This document shows, piece after piece, positions 23,613 to 32,366 of a DNA stretch of 64,000 bases. The position numbers and the translations under genes are program-made. The DNA lies in contig NZ_CAIJCS010000026.1 of assembly GCF_903819165.1 (NCBI RefSeq), positions 79,824 to 143,823 on the forward strand. The letters are read 5' to 3'. The first letter of the stretch is position 1; each line of letters starts with the position of its first letter. The notes below the pieces were generated by a model. The model saw nothing but the letters and a program-made list of their open reading frames with translations, ran no database searches and was not told the DNA's origin. The DNA is from Aedoeadaptatus nemausensis (lineage in GTDB: Bacteria > Bacillota > Clostridia > Tissierellales > Peptoniphilaceae).

Positions 23613-24917
23613 TCAAGCGGCCCGTTCCATGGAGCGGAACACGGCCGCCATCAGGTCTTTGTATTTTAGGATGGGATTGGGATGTTTAATATCTTCTTTG
23701 ACGAAAACATCGGCCCGTCCGATTTCTTTCCCGCCCGATTCGTAGCGCACGCGGCCCACCGGCTCTTTTCTGGAATGGGGCACGGTTATGTCGTAGAAAT
23801 CCACGTAGCGCTTTACCTCTTCCCCCTCCTTCTTCAAGTAGAGGAGTTCCTTTCCGGCGTAGACCGGCGAGTGATTGGGGGAAGCGTCTTTTAACTCCAG
23901 CATGCCTACCTCTTCGTCTTTTTTACAGAGATAGGTTGAGCGGTACGCCAGTGCGCGCTTTGAAAGTTTCAGGGCCGCCGCGTAACGATCCATATCGTTT
24001 TGCGCCCCCATGTAGACGCCGATAAAGCGGGTAAAGCGAGTGTTCTCATCGCCCATTTGGGCGCCCGTGGCGATAAAGCAGCGGCCGGCGATGCCCGTGT
24101 AGCCGGTCTTCAAGCCGTCAACAGGAGCGAGAATACCCATAAGGGGGTTGGTGTTGTAGGCCAAGTATTCTCTCTGGGGCTCGTTCAGTTTTTCCCGCGC
24201 TGTGGCCTGTAAGATCATGGGATAATCTTTTAATAGTCTGCGGGAAAGTTCGAACATCTCCCGAGCCGTCGCTCGATTGTAATCGTCTTTTGCGTAATCG
24301 GTGAGGCCGTGGCAATTGATGAAGTGGGCGTGGGTCAAGCCGAGTTCCTTCGCCTTGGCGTTCATTCGCGCTACAAAGGCTTCTTGACTTCCGGCGATGT
24401 GCTCGGCCAGGGAAATCATGGCGTCGTTTCCCGAGACGATCATGCCGGCGTGAATAAGTTCTTCTACCGTGTAGACTTCGTTTTCTTTCATTTTGTAAGT
24501 ACTGCCGTGCATGGAGGCGGCGTCGTGGCCGATGGTGACCTTATCCTTCATCCCGATTTCACCTTTATCAATGGCATCGTAGATACAGTACATGGCCATA
24601 AGTTTCGATGTGGAGGCAAGGCCCACCACTTCGTCGGCATTGTGTTCTTCATAGATTTTCCCCGTCTCGTAATCGCCGATGACATAGCTTTTCAAGAGGG
24701 CGGTTTCGGGTTTCGCCATGGCTTCATCGAATGCTTTTTTCTCCGTGGCGTTCATTTGCAAGACGCCCTTCGCCGTATGGATTTTTTCTTTTTGATCCCT
24801 GGGCTCCTCTACTTTTTTGGGCGGAGCGTTTTCCGCTCCGTTTGCAGCAGGCGGCGCCGCCCCCATAAGGAGGAGGGCCGCAAGAAAAAGGGCCACACTT
24901 CGTTTTAGTAACTTCAT
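23613..24917 (-). CDS. dacF: D-alanyl-D-alanine carboxypeptidase (penicillin-binding protein, DacF type)
   Basis: 434 residues with a signal peptide (1-28), and the three serine-peptidase S11 motifs: S102-T-S-K105, S162-G-N164 and K270-T-G272. It trims the terminal D-Ala of peptidoglycan pentapeptides outside the membrane. The C-terminal part (about 320-434) fits the PBP5-type beta domain and a short end. It follows wecB by 8 bp at the end of a long minus-strand operon. Confidence 0.93.
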   Translation of the reverse strand: MKLLKRSVALFLAALLLMGAAPPAANGAENAPPKKVEEPRDQKEKIHTAKGVLQMNATEKKAFDEAMAKPETALLKSYVIGDYETGKIYEEHNADEVVGLASTSKLMAMYCIYDAIDKGEIGMKDKVTIGHDAASMHGSTYKMKENEVYTVEELIHAGMIVSGNDAMISLAEHIAGSQEAFVARMNAKAKELGLTHAHFINCHGLTDYAKDDYNRATAREMFELSRRLLKDYPMILQATAREKLNEPQREYLAYNTNPLMGILAPVDGLKTGYTGIAGRCFIATGAQMGDENTRFTRFIGVYMGAQNDMDRYAAALKLSKRALAYRSTYLCKKDEEVGMLELKDASPNHSPVYAGKELLYLKKEGEEVKRYVDFYDITVPHSRKEPVGRVRYESGGKEIGRADVFVKEDIKHPNPILKYKDLMAAVFRSMERAA

Positions 24918-24925
24918 CCAAACTC

Positions 24926-26038
24926 CTATTTCAGTTTGTCCTTTAAAATAATATCCACGATGCGCTCGGCGGCCTTGCCGTCGCCGTAAGGATTCACGGC
25001 TTGGGCCATGGATTCGTAGGCGCTTTTGTCATCGAGCAGTGTCTTCAATGCGTCGTAAAGTTTTTCTTCATCGGTTCCCACGAGCTTTGCAGTCTCCGCT
25101 TCCACGCCTTCCCAGCGCTCCGTTTCTTCCCGCGCCACGAGGACGGGCACGCCGAAGTGGGGCGCCTCTTCCTGGATGCCGCCGCTGTCGGTAACGACGA
25201 TGTGGCTTCTCGCCATAAGATTGGAGAAGGGAAGATAATCCATGGGCTCGATGCGGTGCACATTGTCGGCGCCGCCGAGGACGGTTTCGGCGATGGTACG
25301 CACTTTCGGATTTAAGTGCATGGGGAAAACCACTTCTACATCGTCGTACTCGTCGGCGATGCGGCGCACGGCGCTAAACACTCGCTCCATAGGCTCCCCC
25401 AGATTTTCTCTGCGGTGACAGGTCAGGAGAATGACCCGCTTTTCATCGAAGTCGATGGCGTTAAGGGCAGGCTCATCGAAGACGAAATCTTTCCGCTCCG
25501 TATAGGTCAGGGCGTCGATGACGGTGTTTCCCGTAATATAGATTTTATCGTCATCGTATCCTTCTTTTAAAAGGTTCTGACGATTGGATTCCGTCGGCGC
25601 AAAATGATACTCGGCGAGGACGCCGGTGAGTTTTCTGTTGGCCTCTTCGGGATAGGGGGAGTAGAGATTGTGGCTTCTGAGACCCGCCTCCACGTGGCCG
25701 ATGGTGACTCGGTGGTAAAAGGCAGAAAGAGCCGCGGCGAAGACGGTAGACGTGTCGCCTTGCACTAATAAAAGATCGGGCTTCAATTCTTCTAAAACAT
25801 CTTCCAAGCCTCGAAGGCTTTTGACGGCAATATCCGTCAAGCTTTGGCCGGGGGTAAAGATATCCAAATCGAAATCCGGTTCGATGTCGAAAATAGCGAG
25901 GACTTGATCCAGCATTTCCCGGTGTTGGCCGGTAACGGCGACATAGCTTTCGATTTCTTTTCGCTTTCTCAGTTCCAAGACGATAGGCGCCATTTTAATG
26001 GCTTCGGGCCGTGTGCCGAATACGGAAAGTACTTTCAA
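24926..26038 (-). CDS. wecB: UDP-N-acetylglucosamine 2-epimerase (non-hydrolysing)
   Basis: 370 residues; 'KVLSVFGTRPEAIKMAPIVLEL', 'VTGQHREMLDQVL', 'VQGDTSTVFAAALSAFYH' and 'GHVEAGLRSHNLYSPYPEE' are diagnostic. It interconverts UDP-GlcNAc and UDP-ManNAc for wall glycopolymers. It overlaps the TagO-like gene by four bases, so the two probably act in the same pathway, perhaps the secondary wall polymer that SLH proteins bind (inference). Confidence 0.95.
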   Translation of the reverse strand: MKVLSVFGTRPEAIKMAPIVLELRKRKEIESYVAVTGQHREMLDQVLAIFDIEPDFDLDIFTPGQSLTDIAVKSLRGLEDVLEELKPDLLLVQGDTSTVFAAALSAFYHRVTIGHVEAGLRSHNLYSPYPEEANRKLTGVLAEYHFAPTESNRQNLLKEGYDDDKIYITGNTVIDALTYTERKDFVFDEPALNAIDFDEKRVILLTCHRRENLGEPMERVFSAVRRIADEYDDVEVVFPMHLNPKVRTIAETVLGGADNVHRIEPMDYLPFSNLMARSHIVVTDSGGIQEEAPHFGVPVLVAREETERWEGVEAETAKLVGTDEEKLYDALKTLLDDKSAYESMAQAVNPYGDGKAAERIVDIILKDKLK

Positions 26039-27069
26039 TTTTCTTCCTCTCTCTCATTTAAAAAACCAAGCATCAAGGCGAGTATGCCGACGACGGCTAA
26101 AATGATCAATGCGGTGATCAGGCCGTTTTTTTCGTGCATGGTGCTTACAATATTGCCGATGATGCCGAAAATTACGCTTACGCTATAAAGGGCGAGGACC
26201 GTTTGCTTTTGATTAAAGCCGTGGCGCAGAAGGCGATGGTGCAAGTGCCCCTTGTCCGCTTCGGTGACGCTTTTGCCCGAAAGCTTTCTGCGGATCATGG
26301 CGAAGGTAGTGTCGAAGACAGGCACCGCCAAAATCAGCACGGGAATAAAGACAGTAATAAGTGCTACGGATTTCATAACCCCTTGTATGGATAAAAAGCT
26401 CAGGGTAAATCCTAAAAAGAGCGCTCCCGTATCCCCCATAAATATTTTGGCGGGATTAAAGTTGAAAGGCAAAAAGCCGATACAGCTGCCGGCTAAAATG
26501 GCGGCAAACATGCTCATCTCTCCGTGATTTAATCGATGGGCCACAAACATCAAGCTGATGGAGGCGATGGCGCTGATGCCGCATGCCAGGCCGTCGAGTC
26601 CGTCGATTAAGTTGATGGTGTTGGTAATCCCCACTACCCAGAATATAGTGATGGGGATGGCAAGCCATTCCAGATTCACGAGGAGATTGGCTCCGTAAAA
26701 AGGATTGGTGAAAAAGCTGATTTTCACGCCGCCCACGATTAAAACCACCGCCGCGAGAATCTGAATCCCGAATTTATACCGGGGCGACAGATCGTATTTG
26801 TCGTCGTAAAGGCCGGCGAAGGCGATGAGGGAGGCACCGATAATATAGGCGATGTTTTCCCTGTCCAGGGGCAAGAACACGAGGACGCCGACGATGGTGG
26901 CGAGGTAGATGGCGAGGCCCCCGCTTAGGGGAATCGCCATTTTGTGTACCCGCCTTTCATCTTTCGGTATGTCCATAAAGCCATGTTTCATAGCCCATTT
27001 CCTCACCTGCGGCGTGGCGATAAAGCTGATGATCGCCGCTACTAAAAACGGTAATATCATGGTCTTCAT
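26035..27069 (-). CDS. TagO/WecA-type undecaprenyl-phosphate GlcNAc-1-P transferase
   Basis: 344 residues, about ten membrane segments, with the MraY/WecA-family motifs 'DERRVHKMAIPLSGG', 'YDDKYDLSPRYK' (DD site), 'NTINLIDGLDGLACG', 'FMGDTGALFLGF' and 'KGHLHHRLLRHG'. It starts a lipid-linked wall polymer on the cytoplasmic face. Only a weak ribosome site is visible; the ATG is four bases after the upp stop, so translational coupling is likely. Confidence 0.92.
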   Translation of the reverse strand: MKTMILPFLVAAIISFIATPQVRKWAMKHGFMDIPKDERRVHKMAIPLSGGLAIYLATIVGVLVFLPLDRENIAYIIGASLIAFAGLYDDKYDLSPRYKFGIQILAAVVLIVGGVKISFFTNPFYGANLLVNLEWLAIPITIFWVVGITNTINLIDGLDGLACGISAIASISLMFVAHRLNHGEMSMFAAILAGSCIGFLPFNFNPAKIFMGDTGALFLGFTLSFLSIQGVMKSVALITVFIPVLILAVPVFDTTFAMIRRKLSGKSVTEADKGHLHHRLLRHGFNQKQTVLALYSVSVIFGIIGNIVSTMHEKNGLITALIILAVVGILALMLGFLNEREEEN

Positions 27070-27072
27070 AAA

Positions 27073-27702
27073 TTATTTTGTCCCGAAAATTCTATCTCCC
27101 GCATCGCCGAGGCCCGGCACGATGTATGCGTTGTCGTCGAGTCGCTCGTCGATACAGGCCACGTAAATATCCACATCGGGATGGGCTTTTTGAAGCGCTT
27201 CCATTCCCTCGGGGGCGGCGAGCAGACAGAGGGCGCGTACGTGGGTGGCGCCTCTATCTTTAACAAAGTTGATGGCCGCCGCCAGAGAGCCTCCCGTGGC
27301 GAGCATGGGGTCGACGATAATAACTTCTCTTCCGGAAACATCCTTCGGGAGCTTACAGTAATATTCTACCGGCTGAAGGGTTTCGGGATCGCGGTAAAGG
27401 CCGATGTGGCCTACGCGGGCGCCGGGAATTAAGTTTAAGAGCCCGTCCACCATGCCGAGGCCCGCTCTTAAAACGGGAACGATAACGGGTTTTTTCCCCG
27501 CCATTTCTTTCCCCGTGGCTTTACCCATAGGCGTGTCGATGACTTTGTCCTGAATGGGCAGATCCCTCGTCAGTTCGTGGCCCATGAGCATGGTAATTTC
27601 TGTCAGTAATTGACGAAAATCCTTACTGGACGTGTTTACGTCCCGAAGGAGCGTCAGTTTGTGTTGAATTAAAGGGTGATCGGTGACGGTTACTTTTCCC
27701 AT
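27073..27702 (-). CDS. upp: Uracil phosphoribosyltransferase
   Basis: 209 residues: '[16 protein letters not shown]', '[26 protein letters not shown]' and the PRPP loop '[15 protein letters not shown]'. It makes UMP from uracil and PRPP. Overlaps rpiB by 13 bp; RBS GAGGAGG lies inside that overlap. Confidence 0.96.
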   Translation of the reverse strand: MGKVTVTDHPLIQHKLTLLRDVNTSSKDFRQLLTEITMLMGHELTRDLPIQDKVIDTPMGKATGKEMAGKKPVIVPVLRAGLGMVDGLLNLIPGARVGHIGLYRDPETLQPVEYYCKLPKDVSGREVIIVDPMLATGGSLAAAINFVKDRGATHVRALCLLAAPEGMEALQKAHPDVDIYVACIDERLDDNAYIVPGLGDAGDRIFGTK

Positions 27703-28133
27703 ACTTCCTCCTCGATAGCTTCCACGCGGCGAATGTGTCGACCGCCTTCAAATGGTTCTTCTAAAAATACGTCGGCGATTTCTTTCGTCATGTCGCCGCC
27801 GATGGTGCGGGCGCCCATGGAAATCATATTGGCGTCGTTGTGGCGACGGCAAAGGGCTGCGGAATAGGGCTCGGAAACCATGGCGCAGCGAATGCCCTTT
27901 ACCTTGTTGGCGGCGATGCCGATGCCGATGCCGGATCCGCAGATCACAATGCCCCGTTCACATTCACCCCTCGCTACAAGCTCCGCCGCTTTTTTTCCGA
28001 ACTCGGGATAATCTACGGAATCCGTGGAATCCGTGCCCACGTCGACGATGGTGTGTCCCTTTTCTTCCAAGTAGGCTTTTAGCGCTTCTTTTCTGCGAAA
28101 GCCGCCGTGATCGGCGCCCATGGCAATTTTCAT
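27690..28133 (-). CDS. rpiB: Ribose-5-phosphate isomerase B
   Basis: 147 residues: '[16 protein letters not shown]', '[36 protein letters not shown]' shape (with the catalytic Cys in CGSG) and '[22 protein letters not shown]'. It interconverts ribose-5-P and ribulose-5-P. It overlaps ywlE upstream by four bases and upp downstream, an order (sua5-ywlE-rpiB-upp) common in Firmicutes. Confidence 0.96.
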   Translation of the reverse strand: MKIAMGADHGGFRRKEALKAYLEEKGHTIVDVGTDSTDSVDYPEFGKKAAELVARGECERGIVICGSGIGIGIAANKVKGIRCAMVSEPYSAALCRRHNDANMISMGARTIGGDMTKEIADVFLEEPFEGGRHIRRVEAIEEEVWEK

Positions 28134-28558
28134 AGCTCGTCCTCCTCGAATTTTCGCTCGATTTCTTTCATCAGGCTATTTTTCGTAAAGCGATAGATGG
28201 TCATGTCGGCGCCGAAGGGATCGATGACGTCTTTTTCGGCGAAAGGTTCGATTTTATCTCCGTAAGCTGGCCAACCTCGCTTTAAGTTCGCGGCCATGGT
28301 GTGGGTCATGACGTAGATTTTATCCGCCCACTCCAAATCTTTTTCAGAGAGGGTTTTGGCCTTATGAAAACTTCCGTTAATGCCCTCTTCAGCGAGCGCC
28401 TTTAAGGCGCCGTGGCTCATGCCCTCGCCGTCGTGAGCCGCCATGCCTCGGCTCCTTACGGTGTGGCCGATGTTTCGTTTGTCCGCTTCCACTTCCGTTA
28501 AAACTTTTGCCATGGGGCTGCGGCACGTATTGCCCGTGCAAATGTAAAGAATATTCAC
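28130..28558 (-). CDS. ywlE: Protein-arginine phosphatase, YwlE type
   Basis: 142 residues from a GTG overlapping the sua5 stop (GTGA). The P-loop C7-T-G-N-T11-C-R13-S sits at the same residue numbers as in Bacillus YwlE, and Thr11 is the residue known to select phospho-arginine over phosphotyrosine. The acid 'DPFGAD' loop follows near residue 115. It should counter McsB-type arginine kinases, none of which is in the window. A longer reading of the frame lies within sua5 and is unlikely. Confidence 0.88.
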   Translation of the reverse strand: MNILYICTGNTCRSPMAKVLTEVEADKRNIGHTVRSRGMAAHDGEGMSHGALKALAEEGINGSFHKAKTLSEKDLEWADKIYVMTHTMAANLKRGWPAYGDKIEPFAEKDVIDPFGADMTIYRFTKNSLMKEIERKFEEDEL

Positions 28559-29604
28559 AGTCCTAAAACCACCTTTCCCCCACATGCCTTTAAGAGACGG
28601 TTCATAATGCCGACGCCGAGGCCTCTGAAGTCGAAGCCTTCTACGAAGATCACATCGATATCCTCTATGTCGCATTTTCTTAAACTGTCGAAAAGATCGT
28701 GGGCGATTGTTCCAAGTTGTTCCCGAGAGCCCATGTCGATTAAAAGATCCATTCCCTCATAGGCCTCTTTCGTTTCCGTCGTGCAAAGTACCGCCGTGCG
28801 TTCCGACGGTTCCGTTTCGGCGATGCGCCGATTTATTTCCTTAGCGATGTTTTTCAAGTCCCCGGCGAAAAGAGTGGCCTCTCCTTTCGGCGCGTAGTGT
28901 CTGTATTTTTGACCGGGACTTTTGGGGATGGCGTGATTCGTCGCATCGATGGTCGTCTCGTCGATACCCACTTCCCCGATAATCGCCTCCAAATCTTCTT
29001 TCGTCACGCCGCCGGGCCGGTAGATCACCGGCGGATCCACGGTTACATCCAGCACCGTGGATTCGATGCCAACATTGCTGTCGCCGGAATCGACGATCAT
29101 AGGCACTTTCCCCTTCATATCTTCCAAAACATGAGAAAGGCGCGTAGGGGAAGGCCTTCCCGATGTGTTGGCGCTGGGCGCCGCCACGGGAATGGCCGCC
29201 TCTTTTAATATTTCGTGAGCAATGGGATGGGACGGCATGCGAATGGCCACCGTCTCCGACCCTGCCGTTATGCCGTCGGGTACTATTTCCGACCGCTCAA
29301 AAATCAGAGTCAAAGGTCCGGGCCAAAACATATCCATGCAGTCCTTCCCTTTGGGCGGGATTACCTTTACGAGATCCAGCACCTGCTCGGGATCGGCGAT
29401 GTGGAGAATCAGGGGATTGTCCTTGGGGCGCCCCTTGGCGGCGAAGATTTTATCCACCGCCTCGTCGTTTAAGCCGTCGGCGCCTAAGCCGTAAACCGTT
29501 TCAGTGGGAAAGATAACGAGTTCGCCGGCCCGCAAAAGGTCCGCCGCCTCTTTAATCTTTTCCCGCTCGTCGATTGTATCTATGTGTAAAACTTTCGTTT
29601 CCAT
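28555..29604 (-). CDS. ywlC: Threonylcarbamoyl-AMP synthase (Sua5/YwlC)
   Basis: 349 residues. The YrdC-type domain (1-210) shows 'FPTETVYGLGADGLND', 'KGRPKDNPLILHI', 'PGPLTLIFE', 'AIRMPSHPIAHEIL' and 'PVAAPSANTSGRPSPT'; a C-terminal Sua5 domain (about 225-349) follows. It makes the threonylcarbamoyl adenylate used for t6A37 in tRNA. RBS GAGGAGGA and an extended -10 (29625-29630) precede it, so it probably starts its own transcript into ywlE-rpiB-upp. Confidence 0.94.
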   Translation of the reverse strand: METKVLHIDTIDEREKIKEAADLLRAGELVIFPTETVYGLGADGLNDEAVDKIFAAKGRPKDNPLILHIADPEQVLDLVKVIPPKGKDCMDMFWPGPLTLIFERSEIVPDGITAGSETVAIRMPSHPIAHEILKEAAIPVAAPSANTSGRPSPTRLSHVLEDMKGKVPMIVDSGDSNVGIESTVLDVTVDPPVIYRPGGVTKEDLEAIIGEVGIDETTIDATNHAIPKSPGQKYRHYAPKGEATLFAGDLKNIAKEINRRIAETEPSERTAVLCTTETKEAYEGMDLLIDMGSREQLGTIAHDLFDSLRKCDIEDIDVIFVEGFDFRGLGVGIMNRLLKACGGKVVLGL

Positions 29605-29624
29605 GGATTCCTCCTCAACTGTTC

Positions 29625-29633
29625 ATTATAACA
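29625..29633 (-). promoter_or_regulatory. Extended -10 promoter before the Sua5 gene
   Basis: TGT-TATAAT on the minus strand, 20 bp upstream of the start codon; no good -35 was seen, which fits an extended -10 promoter. Confidence 0.55.
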
Positions 29634-29666
29634 CATGGTATCCACCGCTTCGGAGAAATCGAAAAG

Positions 29667-30359
29667 CTAGAGTTCCTCTAAAAAGGCCAGGGTGAGCTCC
29701 ATCATGGTCGTCGTGACCACATGGGATGTCATTTCCATACATTCGTACACGAGAGGCACCTTCCCCTTGTGAAGGGAACGAATGGCTTCGTAATAATTTT
29801 TCTGATACACGGGATTCACCGATTCGTCTACCTCCCCGTTGAGCATAAGGATGGCTTTTTCCACATGTTCCTCTACTCGATCCACGGGATTCAGTTCGCA
29901 AATCTTTTCTTTATAAGGCTCCACGGCCATGGCTTGCCAGTCTCCCATGCCGTTTAACGCCATAACCCCTGCCACATCATTTTTCGAAAGGAGCCCCATG
30001 GCGGTAAAGCCGCCGAGAGAATGACCGCAGACGATCCGCTTATGGTTCGGAAAAACATCGTCTAAGTATTTCGCCACATCGTCGTATTCCTCGATGTTTT
30101 TCAAGAGCACCTCGGGAAGTTTGTTCATGTCGTCGTCATAGGGGTAGCTTCCCCGGGATCCGTGGAGCACTTCTTCCACGACGAGGACCGGGTATCCTGC
30201 CGCCGCCCAAATACTCGCGCGAAAGCGGGAAGACTCTACGCTGCTTCCCCAGCCATGATAGTAAATCAGGACGATCTCTTTTTTCACATCCTCGGGTTCG
30301 ATTAAAAGGGCGGGAATACTTCCTATGTTCACATTCCTTTCCCTTACATTGAAATACAT
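29667..30359 (-). CDS. Alpha/beta hydrolase, esterase type
   Basis: 230 residues, no signal peptide. 'LIYYHGWGSSVESSRFRASIWA' is the oxyanion region, 'VCGHSLGGFTAMGLL' the nucleophile elbow (G-H-S-L-G-G), 'MLNGEVDESVNPV' the acid region and 'MTSHVVTTTM' a plausible catalytic His. Substrate unknown. It starts 2 bp after the ung stop region, in the same direction. Confidence 0.82.
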   Translation of the reverse strand: MYFNVRERNVNIGSIPALLIEPEDVKKEIVLIYYHGWGSSVESSRFRASIWAAAGYPVLVVEEVLHGSRGSYPYDDDMNKLPEVLLKNIEEYDDVAKYLDDVFPNHKRIVCGHSLGGFTAMGLLSKNDVAGVMALNGMGDWQAMAVEPYKEKICELNPVDRVEEHVEKAILMLNGEVDESVNPVYQKNYYEAIRSLHKGKVPLVYECMEMTSHVVTTTMMELTLAFLEEL

Positions 30360-30360
30360 C

Positions 30361-31017
30361 TTATCTCCAATCTATGGGGGCAAGTCCCCTCTTTGTTAAG
30401 TAGTCGTTTGTCTTTGAAAAGCATTTGCAACCGAAAAAGCCTCGGTAGGCCGATAAGGGGGAAGGATGAGGCGCCTCCAGAATCAAATGCTCTTTATTAT
30501 GAATGAGGCGCTTCTTTCCCCGGGCATGAGCGCCCCAGAGAATAAACACTACCGGTTCTTCTTTGTTGCCGATAGATTCGATGACGCGATCGGTAAAGAT
30601 CTCCCAGCCGATTTTGCCGTGGCTCATGGGCTGTCCCGATCGCACGGTGAGGGTGGTGTTTAAAAGTAAGACGCCCTGTTCCGCCCATGGCGTCAAGTCG
30701 CCGTCTTCCCTTTTAATTCCCAGATCTTCCTCGAGCTCCTTGTAAATGTTCACGAGAGAGGGCGGAAGTTTCATGCCCTTCGGCACCGAAAAGGAGAGGC
30801 CCTGTGCCTGGCCCGGGCCGTGATAGGGATCTTGGCCTAAGATCACCACTTTCGTTTCTGCAAAAGATGTGAGCCGCATGGCGCGGAAAATATTCTGCGC
30901 CTCCGGGAAAATCCTCTGATGTTCGTATTCTTCTAAGAGGAGGCGGCGCAGATCCAGGTAGTATAGCTTCTGCATTTCCTCCGCCATGATCTCGTCCCAA
31001 TCGTTTCCGAATTGCAT
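30361..31017 (-). CDS. ung: Uracil-DNA glycosylase
   Basis: 218 residues with the family-1 motifs G-Q-D-P-Y-H-G (catalytic Asp), 'LLLNTTLTV' and 'HPSPLSAYRGFFGC' (His). It removes uracil from DNA as the first step of base-excision repair. Confidence 0.96.
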   Translation of the reverse strand: MQFGNDWDEIMAEEMQKLYYLDLRRLLLEEYEHQRIFPEAQNIFRAMRLTSFAETKVVILGQDPYHGPGQAQGLSFSVPKGMKLPPSLVNIYKELEEDLGIKREDGDLTPWAEQGVLLLNTTLTVRSGQPMSHGKIGWEIFTDRVIESIGNKEEPVVFILWGAHARGKKRLIHNKEHLILEAPHPSPLSAYRGFFGCKCFSKTNDYLTKRGLAPIDWR

Positions 31018-31026
31018 AAATCCCCC

Positions 31027-32358
31027 TTAAAGTGAAAAAAGTTCTGTTAAGAAACGCTTCGGTTTCCGGCGTACAAATAAATTAAGATCTCCGGCGCTTT
31101 CCGGCAGGAGGAAGAGGAGCAGGCGATCTTCCGCCTTTAAGATGGTCTTCCCCTTAGCGAGAATACTCTCTCCCTTCCGATCGATGCCGCCGATTAAAAA
31201 GCCCTCGGAAAGATTCAGCTCTTCGATGGTTTTGCCGCAGGCAAAGGCGTCTTCTTTCAAGGCGATTTCGTAAATATCCAAGTTTCCCGCAAAGAGATGG
31301 AGGGAAATATCCGGCTGCCCGAATAAATTGTGTTTGATCTTCTGCGAAGCTAAGAGCTCCCCTGAAAAAATCCCCCCGTTGTGGCTCACATCGACGATGC
31401 GCATAAAGCGTTCGTCTCTGAGACAAAGAGCCACATGTTCCATATTGGCATTGCGCGCCGCCGTGGCCGCCAGAAAATTATTGGCGTCGCTGGAGGAGGC
31501 GGCGATAAAGCCGTCGAACGAGTCCACATCCAGATTATCCAGAATTTCCGTAATAGGCTTGTTCTTCGGAATCGTTACATTTCCCCTTCGCTTAATATTG
31601 CCGATGGTGACCGTATCCGCATTGAGATCCGAGAGATAGGACTCGATACTCGCCGCGCCCCGGCTGTCGCCATAAATTAAAAACTTGCCCTTGCCCTCCT
31701 CGTCGAAGGGAAGAATGCGGACGTGGCGCCGTCTGAAGCGGCGGATGGCCTCCATACTTCCGATCATGCGAAGTACGTCGTTGGCTTCGAGGACCGTATT
31801 TCCGTCGGGAACCATGATCTGACCGTCTCTTCGTATGACGACGAGAACCAGATCTTCAAAGGGCCCGATATCCCGCACGCGGCGACCGACAAAACCCGGG
31901 TGATCGCCGATGTCCCATTTAACGAGGGCGAAGCCGAAGTTTTCGAAGACCTCGGTTTGCATACCCTCTTCGGCATAGAAAAAGCGATGGACCCGCTCGG
32001 CCAAATATTTTCCGTAGTCGTATACGTAGTCGATACCGAATCGTTCCTTTTCCCGTTCCAAAGCTTCCCCGAGACCGGGGTCGTAGGCGACGAAGTGAAC
32101 GGGCACATTTAATTGAGCAAAGTAAGCGGTAAGGACTAAGGCTGCGGGGTTGCGGTCGCAAAATACGACGGCATCGGTCTTCAGTTCTTCTTTATAAAAA
32201 TCCCGCACATCGTCAAAAAATTCCGCGAAAAACTCCCGGTACTCTTCGTGGCGTCCCCCGTCTCTTTGAATCCTAAACTCCACCTCGTGCCCTTCCCTCT
32301 CCAAGGTTTGGGCCAGCAGGCGACTTCCCGGTTCCGTTCCGATAATGGTAATGTGCAT
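31027..32358 (-). CDS. TrkA-like potassium-uptake regulator with degenerate nucleotide motifs
   Basis: 443 residues with two RCK-type halves, each an N domain plus a TrkA-C-like domain ('PFEDLVLVVIRRDGQIMVPDGNTVLEANDVLRMIG' and 'GFLIGGIDRKGESILAKGKTILKAEDRLLLFL'). The usual Rossmann GxGxxG is replaced by 'GTEPGSRLL' in half 1 and 'YGDSRGAAS' in half 2, so NAD binding may be lost or altered. It follows trkH by 8 bp and a canonical TrkA lies upstream, so the transporter has two different gating subunits. Confidence 0.78.
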   Translation of the reverse strand: MHITIIGTEPGSRLLAQTLEREGHEVEFRIQRDGGRHEEYREFFAEFFDDVRDFYKEELKTDAVVFCDRNPAALVLTAYFAQLNVPVHFVAYDPGLGEALEREKERFGIDYVYDYGKYLAERVHRFFYAEEGMQTEVFENFGFALVKWDIGDHPGFVGRRVRDIGPFEDLVLVVIRRDGQIMVPDGNTVLEANDVLRMIGSMEAIRRFRRRHVRILPFDEEGKGKFLIYGDSRGAASIESYLSDLNADTVTIGNIKRRGNVTIPKNKPITEILDNLDVDSFDGFIAASSSDANNFLAATAARNANMEHVALCLRDERFMRIVDVSHNGGIFSGELLASQKIKHNLFGQPDISLHLFAGNLDIYEIALKEDAFACGKTIEELNLSEGFLIGGIDRKGESILAKGKTILKAEDRLLLFLLPESAGDLNLFVRRKPKRFLTELFSL

Positions 32359-32366
32359 AGTCTCTC

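Noticed and set aside
26134..28135. Several plus-strand frames opposite tagO, upp and rpiB
   Set aside because: All are antisense shadows of well-conserved enzymes.
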